Shown: positions 1 through 7,590 of the stretch, one piece after another
Position numbering within the stretch: the stretch's first letter is position 1
Layout of the letters: each line of letters begins with the position of its first letter
Assembly: GCA_965662575.1 (NCBI GenBank)
Contig: CBFIHN010000043.1
Span: 1 to 14,443 of the forward strand
Origin: CBFIHN01 sp965662575
GTDB lineage: Bacteria; Pseudomonadota; Gammaproteobacteria; Francisellales; CACEW01
Direction: 5' to 3'
Length of the DNA stretch: 14,443 bases
Notes under the pieces: generated by a model
Seen by the model: only the letters and a program-made list of their open reading frames with translations
The model's database searches: none
Told to the model about the DNA's origin: nothing
Position numbers and translations under genes: made by a program

Positions 1-1835
1 TTAACACCATTTATAACACCCAAAAAAATGACCCGCTGAAAACTGTTAGCAGCAGCAACCTTGAGTCTGAAGGTTACGCTCTGATGTTTATGGGGTCAGA
101 GCATGCAACATCTGCCAACTATGGCACGGACACAATACCACTGAATATCCCCGTGGGCTATTACACCCAGGTGATAGGCTTAGGTCAGTCACCAAGCGAT
201 GTGACCATTCATGGTCATGTCACTAGCTTAAATCAACCACAAGTCGGGGCGTTAAATAATTTCTACCGCGGCATTGAAAACCTGACGATTCAACCCACTG
301 GCACCTATGAAAAAGTCAACACGCCAGATACCAATGTTTGGGCCGTATCACAAGCTGCCCCATTACGCCGTGTTCATATTGAAGGTAACTTATTACTCTG
401 TGATTGGAATGTCCCACCCTATTACGGCTGTGGTGAAGCCAGCGGTGGTTTTATGGCTAATAGCATTATCTCTGGCAAAGTCACACCAGGTTCGCAACAA
501 CAATGGTTTACCATGACCTCTAATTACAACAATTGGAACCTAGGCTTATGGAATATGGTATTTTTGGGCAATAGCGCAACAGCGACCTATACCCCCGTTA
601 AGCCACCAAGCCCGCTGAACAACACCTGGCCACAAACCCCCTGGTCAGGCTACCCATTTACTTATGGCAATACAGATAATAGCCCCAGCACATCAACAGT
701 TCCCGTCACCCGCGCTAAGCCTTATTTAGCTTATAATGCGCAATCGGGTTATGAAGTCATCGTGCCAAAACTCCGGCTAAATGCGTCAGGTCCATACAAC
801 CCTGATGATAGTACAGCCATACCATTAGATGGATCTTTTTTTGTTGCTAGGCCCTCCAATACCACTAGCCAAATTCAACAACAGCTTGATGAGCATAAAA
901 ACATCATATTTATACCTGGCATATATAAACTAACAGCACCACTGCATATTAGTGCAGCAAACACAGTTATTCTTGGGCTGGGTTTTCCAATTCTACAGGC
1001 CGCACAAGGCCAAAGTGCCATCACCACTGCTGATGTTGGCGGTCTATCCATTGCCGGTATTATCGTCGATGCAGGGACAAAATCTACTAATCACAATACG
1101 CTGATAGAGATTGGCCCGGCCCATAGTAGTACAGACCATACAGCCAATCCATCGGCTTTATTTGACCTATTCTGTCGTGTGGGTGGCATGGAAAACTTCG
1201 AGACCAGCGCAGATACCTGTTTAACAATCAACAGCAATGATGTTATCGGTAATAACGTCTGGCTATGGCGCGCTGATCATGGTGTTGGTTATATTGTTGG
1301 CCCTAATGGGGTCACCAACCCTGGCACCTACATTGGCTGGAGCAAAAACCCTGCAGATCACGGATTGGTGGTCAATGGTGATCGTGTCAAGATGTATGGC
1401 TTATTTGTTGAACACTTCCGACACCAACAAACACAATGGAATGGCAATGACGGCCAACTCTATTTCTACCAATCTGAACTGCCCTATGATCCACCAAGTC
1501 AAGCAGACTGGATGGATGGAACCACAGATGGCTACGCATCTTTGAATGTCTCTGGCTCAGACTTTCATGGTTATGGCATAGGCATCTATAGCGTTTTCAT
1601 TCATGTCCCTGGCAATATTTACGCAGAAAATGCTGTGAGTAGCGCAACGGGACAGCATAATCATTTCTACCATCTGGTCACCGCCTGGTTAGATGGCAAA
1701 CATACGACGCCAGCGCCTGAAAGTGGAATCCGACATATCATCAATGGTCAAGGAGACGCCGTCATCTCTGCCTACCATAGCACTGACCCGGCATCCAGTT
1801 TTAAAATTGCGGCGTTACCACAACATAGCGCTTAA
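1..1835 (+). CDS. Secreted right-handed beta-helix (pectin lyase/GH55-like) protein, 5' end missing
   Basis: The frame is open from the left edge (first whole codon at 3), so the gene starts upstream; the ATG at 84 is internal, because the codons before it continue the family pattern (an ALMF strand before the first conserved block). About 610 residues are visible. Counted from base 3, conserved blocks include GYYTQVIGLG (52-61), NVWLWRADHG (418-427), a GLVVNGD...MYGLFVEH stretch (454-471) and LPYDPPSQADWM (493-504). These match, from memory, bacterial and fungal proteins often labelled 'adenylyl cyclase' or 'coagulation factor 5/8 type', which have two beta-helix halves like GH55 glucanases. 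I see no nucleotide cyclase domain. A role in polysaccharide binding or cleavage outside the cell is inferred; substrate and catalytic residues are unknown. The signal peptide would lie outside the window. The 3' end overlaps the convergent transporter gene by 35 bp. Confidence 0.85.
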   Translation, partial: NTIYNTQKNDPLKTVSSSNLESEGYALMFMGSEHATSANYGTDTIPLNIPVGYYTQVIGLGQSPSDVTIHGHVTSLNQPQVGALNNFYRGIENLTIQPTGTYEKVNTPDTNVWAVSQAAPLRRVHIEGNLLLCDWNVPPYYGCGEASGGFMANSIISGKVTPGSQQQWFTMTSNYNNWNLGLWNMVFLGNSATATYTPVKPPSPLNNTWPQTPWSGYPFTYGNTDNSPSTSTVPVTRAKPYLAYNAQSGYEVIVPKLRLNASGPYNPDDSTAIPLDGSFFVARPSNTTSQIQQQLDEHKNIIFIPGIYKLTAPLHISAANTVILGLGFPILQAAQGQSAITTADVGGLSIAGIIVDAGTKSTNHNTLIEIGPAHSSTDHTANPSALFDLFCRVGGMENFETSADTCLTINSNDVIGNNVWLWRADHGVGYIVGPNGVTNPGTYIGWSKNPADHGLVVNGDRVKMYGLFVEHFRHQQTQWNGNDGQLYFYQSELPYDPPSQADWMDGTTDGYASLNVSGSDFHGYGIGIYSVFIHVPGNIYAENAVSSATGQHNHFYHLVTAWLDGKHTTPAPESGIRHIINGQGDAVISAYHSTDPASSFKIAALPQHSA

Positions 1836-3057
1836 CAATCATTAGCACAATAACTAAAATCGCTATATTGCAATATAAGGGCAGTTCATTATTGATCTGC
1901 CCTAGCGCTGTGCCTGTGAAGGCGGTGACATACCAAGCAATACTCATCATTGCAATATTCACACCATAAACCAAACCTTTCGCTCGCCAGTGACTATTCA
2001 TATTGAGCACAGCTAATAGTGCTGGCATATAACAGGCCATCCCAATCACCCAGGGAATTGTCCAAACCCAAATACCAACCGACGAACTCAAACTGATCCC
2101 GATCAACCCCAACAGCATCAAAAGCCCTGAGAGATATAAAATACGGTGAACAGGGTAATAACGCACCCATAACGGGTAAATGAAAGCAAAGCTAACCATA
2201 GTAATGATACCAACAAAACTGCCTAATAATGCACGTTCATTCCAGTTAAACCCCAGTGAAGCTAAAAAAGGAAAGGTATATTGTGCAAATTGAGAAATGA
2301 CAAACTGAAACAGAAAACTGATAACAAATAGTAAGAGTAAAGCACACGTTGATTGTTGCTGAGGCTGAGAGCCAGTCTCAACAAGCATCTTAGTCACCGC
2401 TGAAGAATATGCTAACTGCACAGATGGTTGGCGATAGAACCGATCTTTGGGTAAAAACCAGGCGATCAAAACAAATGCTAGGACAGTCAATAATGCACCA
2501 GTAATAAAAGGCGTACTTAGACGAAACCAAGGTACCCAATGAGGGTTAATTAAAAATTGACCTAACAACGGACCCACAACAAAAGCCGCGGCATACGCTA
2601 AGGTCACAAAACTCATTCGCACTGAGCACTGGCGGTCATCACGCCAAGGAATATCTGCAATATACGCTTGAGTCACGGATTGATTCGCACTTGCAATACC
2701 ATTCACAAAGTTACCAACCAATAATAGCATTAGACTACCCAGCTCAATGGCAGCAACCATCAAACAAAAGCTAAGGCAACATAATAATGTGCACAGTAAC
2801 AAGCCATATTTGCGCCCAATAAGATCAGACAGCGAGCCAAAACTCAAACCACCTAAGAATGCACCGATTGATCCCCACCCTAAAGCAAATGCAGCGGCAT
2901 ACAGACCACCGTGTACCAATGCATAGGAGCTAATAAAGCCATAAGACGGTTCACGCAGCAGTTTGAAAATTAACTGCACCGTCATGGCATAACCCATTGC
3001 ATTTAAAAATACAGAGCTATAAATCACCGGTAAAAACTGTCTATTATTGATTTGCAT
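1801..3057 (-). CDS. MFS transporter, drug-efflux (DHA1/TetA-like) type
   Basis: A 418-residue inner-membrane protein with about 12 hydrophobic segments, the usual size for the major facilitator superfamily. The loop between helices 2 and 3 carries motif A, GSLSDLIGRK (residues 74-83), and a motif C-like GPLLGQFL lies at 162-169 in helix 5, which points to a proton-driven antiporter of the DHA1 group. A polar loop at about 203-236 separates the two six-helix halves. The substrate cannot be read from the sequence; tetracycline-like drugs, sugars or metabolites are all possible. The ATG at 3057 is preceded by a strong purine-rich ribosome site (GAGGTGAGGG). It begins 25 bp after the prmA stop and is probably the last gene of a SulP-prmA-MFS operon. 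Its last codons run 35 bp into the convergent beta-helix gene, and I see no separate terminator. Confidence 0.9.
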   Translation of the reverse strand: MQINNRQFLPVIYSSVFLNAMGYAMTVQLIFKLLREPSYGFISSYALVHGGLYAAAFALGWGSIGAFLGGLSFGSLSDLIGRKYGLLLCTLLCCLSFCLMVAAIELGSLMLLLVGNFVNGIASANQSVTQAYIADIPWRDDRQCSVRMSFVTLAYAAAFVVGPLLGQFLINPHWVPWFRLSTPFITGALLTVLAFVLIAWFLPKDRFYRQPSVQLAYSSAVTKMLVETGSQPQQQSTCALLLLFVISFLFQFVISQFAQYTFPFLASLGFNWNERALLGSFVGIITMVSFAFIYPLWVRYYPVHRILYLSGLLMLLGLIGISLSSSVGIWVWTIPWVIGMACYMPALLAVLNMNSHWRAKGLVYGVNIAMMSIAWYVTAFTGTALGQINNELPLYCNIAILVIVLMIVKRYVVVTPQF

Positions 3058-3082
3058 AAGCCCTCACCTCACACACCAGGGG

Positions 3083-3976
3083 TTATGGCATAGCAGCAAC
3101 CTGCGCTCCATGTAAACACACCCAATCGTTTTGCTGCTGTTGCTCTAATGCAAACTGCGAATAAGCTGCCAGCACCTCATCTGCCTGTGCCACTAAAATA
3201 CCAGAGAGTATTAAGGTCCCTTTTGGTCTGATTAATTGTGTCAATAGCGGTTGAAAATCGATTAAAGGCTTCGCCAAAATATTAGCAACCAGCACATCAA
3301 CCGCAACAGCTGAAAACGCCTCAGGCAATGAAATATGTAATTGGGATAGATCAATCTCATTACGCTCAGCATTATCTTTGGTCGCAAGCAACGCTTGCGG
3401 ATCATTATCTATTGCCCAAACCTCTTTAGCCCCTAGTTTGAGTGCAGCAATCGCTAGAATACCCGAGCCACAACCATAGTCAATCACCGTTTTACCATTT
3501 AAACTCATTGCATCTAAAGCGTTCAAACACATTGCTGTCGTTGGGTGTGTGCCAGTGCCAAATGCTAAACCAGGGTCTAATATAATATTAACCGCCTCTG
3601 CTTGAGGTGGCTGATAAGAACTGGGACACACCCACAACCGCTGACCAAATTGCATCGGTTTAAAATCATCCAGCCAGGCACGCTCCCAATCTTGCTCTAC
3701 AATCATATTGTGCTGTAACTGATCAGGCTTAATCATGTCAAACTGCTGACAAAGCTGATATTCCACGTGTTGGATATCAGTACCTGACTCAAACAAGGCC
3801 TTAACGATCAAGTGATCCCACAGTGGCATTTCACCAACACCTGGCTCTAAGAGGGGTTGATCCGCTGCATCTTCAATCGTTACCGACACAGCGCCCTGCG
3901 CCAGCAGAGCATCTTCTAATGACTCAAGGATTTGCGGAGACGTGGTTAATGTCAATTGTTGCCAGTATTTTTTCAT
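3083..3976 (-). CDS. prmA: Ribosomal protein L11 methyltransferase PrmA
   Basis: A 297-residue cytoplasmic enzyme (about 293 in E. coli) that transfers methyl groups from S-adenosylmethionine to ribosomal protein L11. Residues 1-60 form the substrate-recognition domain with its SVTIEDA strand. The conserved linker has the WERAW...KPMQFGQRLWVCPS block at 97-119, then the family hallmark LDPGLAFGTGTHPTT at 133-147. The methyltransferase domain has motif I VIDYGCGSGILAIAA (164-178), the acidic residue binding the SAM ribose in AIDNDP (188-193), and VANIL (230-234), which corresponds to the NIL active-site motif. All expected landmarks are present. It starts 31 bp after the SulP stop with a GGGGG-containing ribosome site. 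A housekeeping gene between two transporters is unlike the prmA-dusB-fis arrangement of enterobacteria. Confidence 0.97.
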   Translation of the reverse strand: MKKYWQQLTLTTSPQILESLEDALLAQGAVSVTIEDAADQPLLEPGVGEMPLWDHLIVKALFESGTDIQHVEYQLCQQFDMIKPDQLQHNMIVEQDWERAWLDDFKPMQFGQRLWVCPSSYQPPQAEAVNIILDPGLAFGTGTHPTTAMCLNALDAMSLNGKTVIDYGCGSGILAIAALKLGAKEVWAIDNDPQALLATKDNAERNEIDLSQLHISLPEAFSAVAVDVLVANILAKPLIDFQPLLTQLIRPKGTLILSGILVAQADEVLAAYSQFALEQQQQNDWVCLHGAQVAAMP

Positions 3977-4007
3977 TGTATAACCCCCAAAAGGTGATTA
4001 GCTGTCT

Positions 4008-5579
4008 CTACTGATTTTCGTGTATATCACTCGCCACACAATAATCAGGATCTTCCAGCATATTTATCTCAACCATATCGCCGGCGTTACCGAGTAAAGT
4101 CTTACATTCTGGGCTTAAATGACGTAGATGCAAGGCTTTGCCGAAACGTTGATATTGATCAGCCACCGATTTAATGGCATCAATCGCCGAATGATCAGCA
4201 ACACGGGAGTATTGAAAATCAATCACCACATCGTCCGGGTCAGATTCAGGGCTAAATAAATGTTTAAATGCGCTACTAGATGCAAAGAATAATGGACCAT
4301 GGAGACGATATTCTTTCGTTTTTTGCTCTTCATTCACGTATTGCTCCGCATAGATATTTTTAGCCGTTTGCCAAGCAAACACTAAAGACGCCATGATCAC
4401 ACCCACCACAACAGCAACCGCCAAATCGGTTGCGACCGTGACCAATGTCACCACCACAATAATCAACGCATCATGCCAGGGAATCCGGCGAATAAATTTA
4501 AAGGTTGCCCATTCAAAGGTTTTTATAACAACCACAAACATCACACCAACCAGGGCCGCCAGTGGAATTAACTTAATCAATGGCCATAACAGCACAATAA
4601 ATAATAGTAAGAAAATACCGGCAACAATGCCGGATAAGCGCCCACGTCCACCAGAAGAGATATTAATCATACTCTGGCCAATCATGGCGCAACCACCCAT
4701 GCTTTTAAATAGACCACAAATAATATTACCAATCCCCTGTGCCACACATTCCTTATTACCACGGCCGGTTGTGTGCGTCACCTCATCAATCAATGCCAAT
4801 GTCATTAATGATTCAGATAAGCCAATAATAGCTAAAATAATGGCATAGGGCACAACCACGATCACACTATGCCAACTCAATGGAATGCTCGGCAAAGAAA
4901 AAGTTGGCAACCCAGCACTCATATGGACACCCTGCATCATGTCTTCAACCACACGCGTGTGGATACCAAATGCCAATACAAGCACGGATATCACAACAAT
5001 CGCCATGAGGGCCGAAGGCACCGCCTTAGTCAGCTTGGGCAGATAATAGGTAATTAACATGGCCAATAAGACAAAAGCCATCATCACGTATAGTGCCTGT
5101 CCATGCAACCAATGTGTAACACCATGAGAATCTATTGCCTTAAATTGGTTAAGCTGTGCTAGAAAAATCACTATTGCTAAACCATTCACAAAACCGACCA
5201 TCACGGATTTAGGCAACATACGAATCAATTTAGCTAAGCGAAACAGGCCAATCAGTATTTGTAGCAAACCGGTCACTATTATCGTCACAAAGAGATAATG
5301 AATCCCATATCGACTAACCAACGCCACCATAACCACAGCCATCGAGCCAGTCGCACCAGAAATCATCCCCGGGCGCCCACCGAGCACGGCAGTGATAAAA
5401 CACATAAAAAATGCGGCATATAGTCCCACCAAGGGATTCACATGGGCAACCAAAGCAAAGGCAATAGCCTCGGGAATAAGGGCTAAAGCAACCGTCAGTC
5501 CAGATAAAAAGTCGATACGACATTGACCATTTTCAGGGACAAAATAGTGCTTTACTACCGATAAACTCAATTGTGGCAT
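4008..5579 (-). CDS. SulP (SLC26-like) anion transporter with STAS domain
   Basis: A 523-residue inner-membrane protein. It starts with a short cytoplasmic arm, then the SulP entry segment (DFLSGLTVALALIPEAIAFA, residues 23-42), a GATGSMAVVMVAL segment (75-87), SESLMTLALIDEVT (255-268) and the QGIGNIICGLFKSMGGCAMIGQ block (281-302). About 12-14 membrane segments end near 403. Residues 423-515 form a cytoplasmic STAS domain (strand VVIDFQYSRV, then ADHSAIDAI where anti-sigma-antagonist domains have DxSxxxA). Family members move sulfate, bicarbonate or dicarboxylates; which one cannot be told here. The ATG at 5579 is the best start because an in-frame TGA lies just upstream and the entry segment follows at the usual distance. 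The ribosome site is weak. It is the first gene of the probable operon with prmA and the MFS gene. Confidence 0.93.
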   Translation of the reverse strand: MPQLSLSVVKHYFVPENGQCRIDFLSGLTVALALIPEAIAFALVAHVNPLVGLYAAFFMCFITAVLGGRPGMISGATGSMAVVMVALVSRYGIHYLFVTIIVTGLLQILIGLFRLAKLIRMLPKSVMVGFVNGLAIVIFLAQLNQFKAIDSHGVTHWLHGQALYVMMAFVLLAMLITYYLPKLTKAVPSALMAIVVISVLVLAFGIHTRVVEDMMQGVHMSAGLPTFSLPSIPLSWHSVIVVVPYAIILAIIGLSESLMTLALIDEVTHTTGRGNKECVAQGIGNIICGLFKSMGGCAMIGQSMINISSGGRGRLSGIVAGIFLLLFIVLLWPLIKLIPLAALVGVMFVVVIKTFEWATFKFIRRIPWHDALIIVVVTLVTVATDLAVAVVVGVIMASLVFAWQTAKNIYAEQYVNEEQKTKEYRLHGPLFFASSSAFKHLFSPESDPDDVVIDFQYSRVADHSAIDAIKSVADQYQRFGKALHLRHLSPECKTLLGNAGDMVEINMLEDPDYCVASDIHENQ

Positions 5580-5609
5580 GGGATAATATCATCATGAATT
5601 GCGGCCGTG

Positions 5610-5638
5610 ATTGTAATGCTTTCGGCACGTGGAGTCAC
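5610..5638 (-). promoter_or_regulatory. Sigma70-like promoter for the SulP-prmA-MFS operon
   Basis: Read on the minus strand: -35 GTGACT (5633-5638, 4 of 6 to TTGACA), a 17-bp spacer, then -10 TACAAT (5610-5615, 5 of 6 to TATAAT). Transcription would start near 5603, giving a leader of about 24 nt before the SulP ATG. A 6-bp inverted repeat CCGTGA...TCACGG (5605-5610 and 5635-5640) overlaps both boxes and could be an operator or chance. Confidence 0.5.
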
Positions 5639-5747
5639 GGATTTAAATTATTTAGGCCCCCTGATTGGCGAAATACGTGGGTGTCCATACCTAAGTGATT
5701 GAGCACACAGCACTAAGATATTCATCAGGAAAACTGGTACGGCAATA

Positions 5748-6341
5748 TCAAGCTGGTGGTTCAATTTCATAGCTGTACAAGCCACGATATTCACCCGCTC
5801 TGGGTCCTGCAGTTTTCGCCCGGTCAATATAGATCCCCAACAAGGTATTGGAATGCTCCATCGATTCATCACACTTAAACTTTTCACCTGGTTTATTATG
5901 AAAAATAAATGATTGACCTGGCTTTATAACCTGATGATGCCCCGTTTGATCTAGCCAAACAAGTGAAACATACACTCGATTAGACGCCTTATAGGCATCG
6001 ATACCGTGCGCATCAGTCCTAGTCATAAAAAATTGATCTTCATGGTGAGGCATTGGAGAAAATTTAACTCGATACTCACCGGTGGTATCGTTTGTACCAG
6101 GAATACAAAGAGATATCAACTTAAGCCGGGTAGCTGGAAGAGCCGCATTGGCAACACCAAAAGCGGCAGTGGGCACCGTGCCCAGATTGACTTTTTTCTT
6201 AGTGGTTTTGGGAATAGACCTTGGGATAATAACCACGGAAGCATTCACTGTCATTGCGCAGGCAAGTAATAGTCCCACAAGACCGATACGCCAACATTGG
6301 CGACTATGCGTGACTGTTAAATCAAACCCATGAAAAGACAT
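5748..6341 (-). CDS. Secreted two-cysteine protein, probable pilus subunit (third in row)
   Basis: 197 residues that I do not recognise as a named family. A signal peptide is clear: basic N-region, hydrophobic stretch at about 19-31, cleavage near 34 (VNA-S). The mature part has two cysteines, C79 in LISLCIPG and C157 in EKFKCDES, 78 apart, and ends with AGEYRGLYSYEI. The same layout (first cysteine in a beta strand, second cysteine 63-78 residues later, then G-x-Y-x-x-x-L near the C-terminus) occurs in the two genes just upstream and resembles the last strands of chaperone-usher or spore-coat-U-like subunits. A proline- and lysine-rich N-terminus (IPRSIPKTTKKKV) could be a donor-strand extension, which is inference. 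The ATG follows GGGGTAAG at good spacing, 45 bp after the previous stop. It would end the pilus operon; no hairpin terminator is visible after it. Confidence 0.8.
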   Translation of the reverse strand: MSFHGFDLTVTHSRQCWRIGLVGLLLACAMTVNASVVIIPRSIPKTTKKKVNLGTVPTAAFGVANAALPATRLKLISLCIPGTNDTTGEYRVKFSPMPHHEDQFFMTRTDAHGIDAYKASNRVYVSLVWLDQTGHHQVIKPGQSFIFHNKPGEKFKCDESMEHSNTLLGIYIDRAKTAGPRAGEYRGLYSYEIEPPA

Positions 6342-6386
6342 GTCTTACCCCGAAATCCATCCCAATACAGTATAGGCATGATATGA

Positions 6387-6890
6387 TTAATGGTCAAAAA
6401 CCACGACATTTAGCTGACGATAATAAAACCCACTGGGCATGCCTTGGAAGTCTTCTGCTGAAAATAATGCTTTGAAACTCATATTATAGCCCCCGCCCTC
6501 ATGACAATCAAAACTATCCGTGATACTTTTTGGATAATGATAAGCGATATTGGGCTTTAAATTGATTGGCTCTAAAAGATCTCTGTGGCTCAAGGCTAAT
6601 GAAAAGGGAACTTCATTGTAATTATCATCAGATGCAGTAAAATTTGAATCATCATAAAAAATGACCAGCCTTTGCTCTCGTTTATTATACAAACAAAAAT
6701 CTTGTTGATATTCAAAATCCTTACCCAAAGATACTTCTTGAAACAACCGTTTCTGACTCAAAGCTTTCGTGTATGAAATACTGGGCGCAGAGAACTTTAG
6801 ATTAAACGAAATAGCATGAGCAACAACAGAAGAACAGGCTAGCCACAATAAAGCAACTAGCCACGTACTGACACCACTAGGCTTACTCAC
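6387..6890 (-). CDS. Secreted two-cysteine protein, probable pilus subunit (second in row), GTG start
   Basis: 167 residues, not assigned to a named family. The start is GTG at 6890; no ATG precedes the signal peptide (hydrophobic core about 9-24, cleavage after AHA at 26). It begins 19 nt after the stop of the upstream subunit gene with only a weak AAG-type ribosome site, suggesting translational coupling and lower output, as fits a minor subunit. The mature protein begins with alternating hydrophobic residues (ISFNLKFSAPSISY), has C66 in DFCLYNKREQRLVIFY and C129 in FDCHEGGGYNMSF, and ends PSGFYYRQLNVVVF. The pattern of cysteine, beta strand, then a C-terminal G-x-Y strand resembles fimbrial and spore-coat-U-like domains. 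A role as minor or tip subunit of the pilus is inferred from pattern and position. Confidence 0.8.
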   Translation of the reverse strand: MSKPSGVSTWLVALLWLACSSVVAHAISFNLKFSAPSISYTKALSQKRLFQEVSLGKDFEYQQDFCLYNKREQRLVIFYDDSNFTASDDNYNEVPFSLALSHRDLLEPINLKPNIAYHYPKSITDSFDCHEGGGYNMSFKALFSAEDFQGMPSGFYYRQLNVVVFDH

Positions 6891-6909
6891 TATCTTGTTA
6901 ACAACAAAG

Positions 6910-7476
6910 TTATGCAGTAACAGACTCGAGAGATAAAGGCAAAGAGTAAGAGCCTGGCTTCATAGACATTAAACTGGCAATTGTAAACTCTAATTCAATT
7001 GATGAATTTGCGGTAGCACAAAGTAAGTCAGTGACATCAGATGGTGTTTCAACTGTTTTTTCTTGGCCACTATCCCCATCGACAAAGCTAGTTGTTGTTG
7101 CCCCGGTTAAATCAGATTTTGGCTGGTTATACCAAGTAAGCTTGTAGCCAAAGTTATTAGCTGACACAGTCGCATGCACAACCTCAAATTTGGTATTTGT
7201 ACTGCCTGTAATCTTCAGATTATATCCTTGGTTCGTGACAAAACATAGATCTAAATATTTCTTAACAACTGTCTGCCCAGCCATGAGAGCATCTATGACA
7301 TTTTGTCTAGTAATATTTGCATCAGTAGCGGTTGATTTATTTACTAATGTCTCCAGGGGGTCAACTGTCCAATTGGTAAACCCAAAATTAAAAGTTGCTG
7401 CCAAAGAAGCCAGTGGTACCGCTAAAAGACCACAAGCAAATACAGCAGAAATAATTTTTTTATTTTTTAACGTCAT
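6910..7476 (-). CDS. Secreted two-cysteine protein, probable major pilus subunit
   Basis: 188 residues from the ATG at 7476. An ATG at 7494 would add six residues, but the only good ribosome site (AAAGGTG, within 7481-7489) lies inside that extension and is ideally spaced for 7476. Residues 1-26 are a strong signal peptide (KNKK, hydrophobic core, cleavage SLA-A). The mature part has a long N-terminal stretch (ATFNFGFTNWTVDP), C78 in LDLCFVTNQGYNLKITG, C153 in LLCATANSSIELEF, and the C-terminal strand KPGSYSLPLSLESV. The Cys-strand layout and PGxY ending are those of chaperone-usher type subunits, although no named pilin family is recognised. It is first after a strong promoter and has the best ribosome site of the three, so it is the best candidate for the major pilin. 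Its function is inferred from layout and its chaperone/usher neighbours. Confidence 0.82.
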   Translation of the reverse strand: MTLKNKKIISAVFACGLLAVPLASLAATFNFGFTNWTVDPLETLVNKSTATDANITRQNVIDALMAGQTVVKKYLDLCFVTNQGYNLKITGSTNTKFEVVHATVSANNFGYKLTWYNQPKSDLTGATTTSFVDGDSGQEKTVETPSDVTDLLCATANSSIELEFTIASLMSMKPGSYSLPLSLESVTA

Positions 7477-7480
7477 ATTT

Positions 7481-7489
7481 ATCACCTTT
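7481..7489 (-). promoter_or_regulatory. Ribosome binding site that sets the pilin start
   Basis: On the minus strand AAAGGTGAT. AAGG ends 8 nt before the ATG at 7476. The upstream in-frame ATG at 7494 has only AT-rich sequence before it, so 7476 is the likely start. Confidence 0.7.
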
Positions 7490-7526
7490 GTCATAAATTT
7501 AAATTAGTAATTTTTATTTAGTTTTA

Positions 7527-7555
7527 ATTGTAGTTCATAGATACAATAAATTCAA
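7527..7555 (-). promoter_or_regulatory. Promoter for the three subunit genes
   Basis: On the minus strand: -35 TTGAAT (7550-7555), a 17-bp spacer, -10 TACAAT (7527-7532). The predicted start near 7520 gives a leader of about 45 nt. Directly upstream of the -35 box lie 11 A residues (7556-7566) and, after one T, six more (7568-7573), like an UP element. This promoter would let the subunits be made in excess over the lipoprotein, chaperone and usher. Confidence 0.65.
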
Positions 7556-7590
7556 TTTTTTTTTTTATTTTTTAGCACAATAATTAGCTA

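Noticed and set aside
1..1835. Adenylyl cyclase function for the first gene
   Set aside because: That name is carried by similar database proteins, but no cyclase catalytic domain is visible; the sequence has beta-helix character.
4393..4848. 151-codon open frame on the plus strand, opposite the SulP gene
   Set aside because: It mirrors a membrane-protein gene with clear SulP motifs, has low-complexity Thr/Ile-rich content and no family resemblance; it is a shadow frame.
5648..5887. 79-codon minus-strand frame running past the end of the third subunit gene
   Set aside because: It overlaps the well-supported subunit frame, lacks a ribosome site and shows no signal or domain.
7190..7507. Plus-strand frame of 105 codons opposite the pilin gene
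   Set aside because: The minus-strand product has a signal peptide, ribosome site and promoter; the plus frame has none.
7556..7590. TAGC...GCTA hairpin beside a long T/A run as a terminator of the lipoprotein gene
   Set aside because: On the minus strand the hairpin is followed by A residues, not T, and the stem is only 4 bp.
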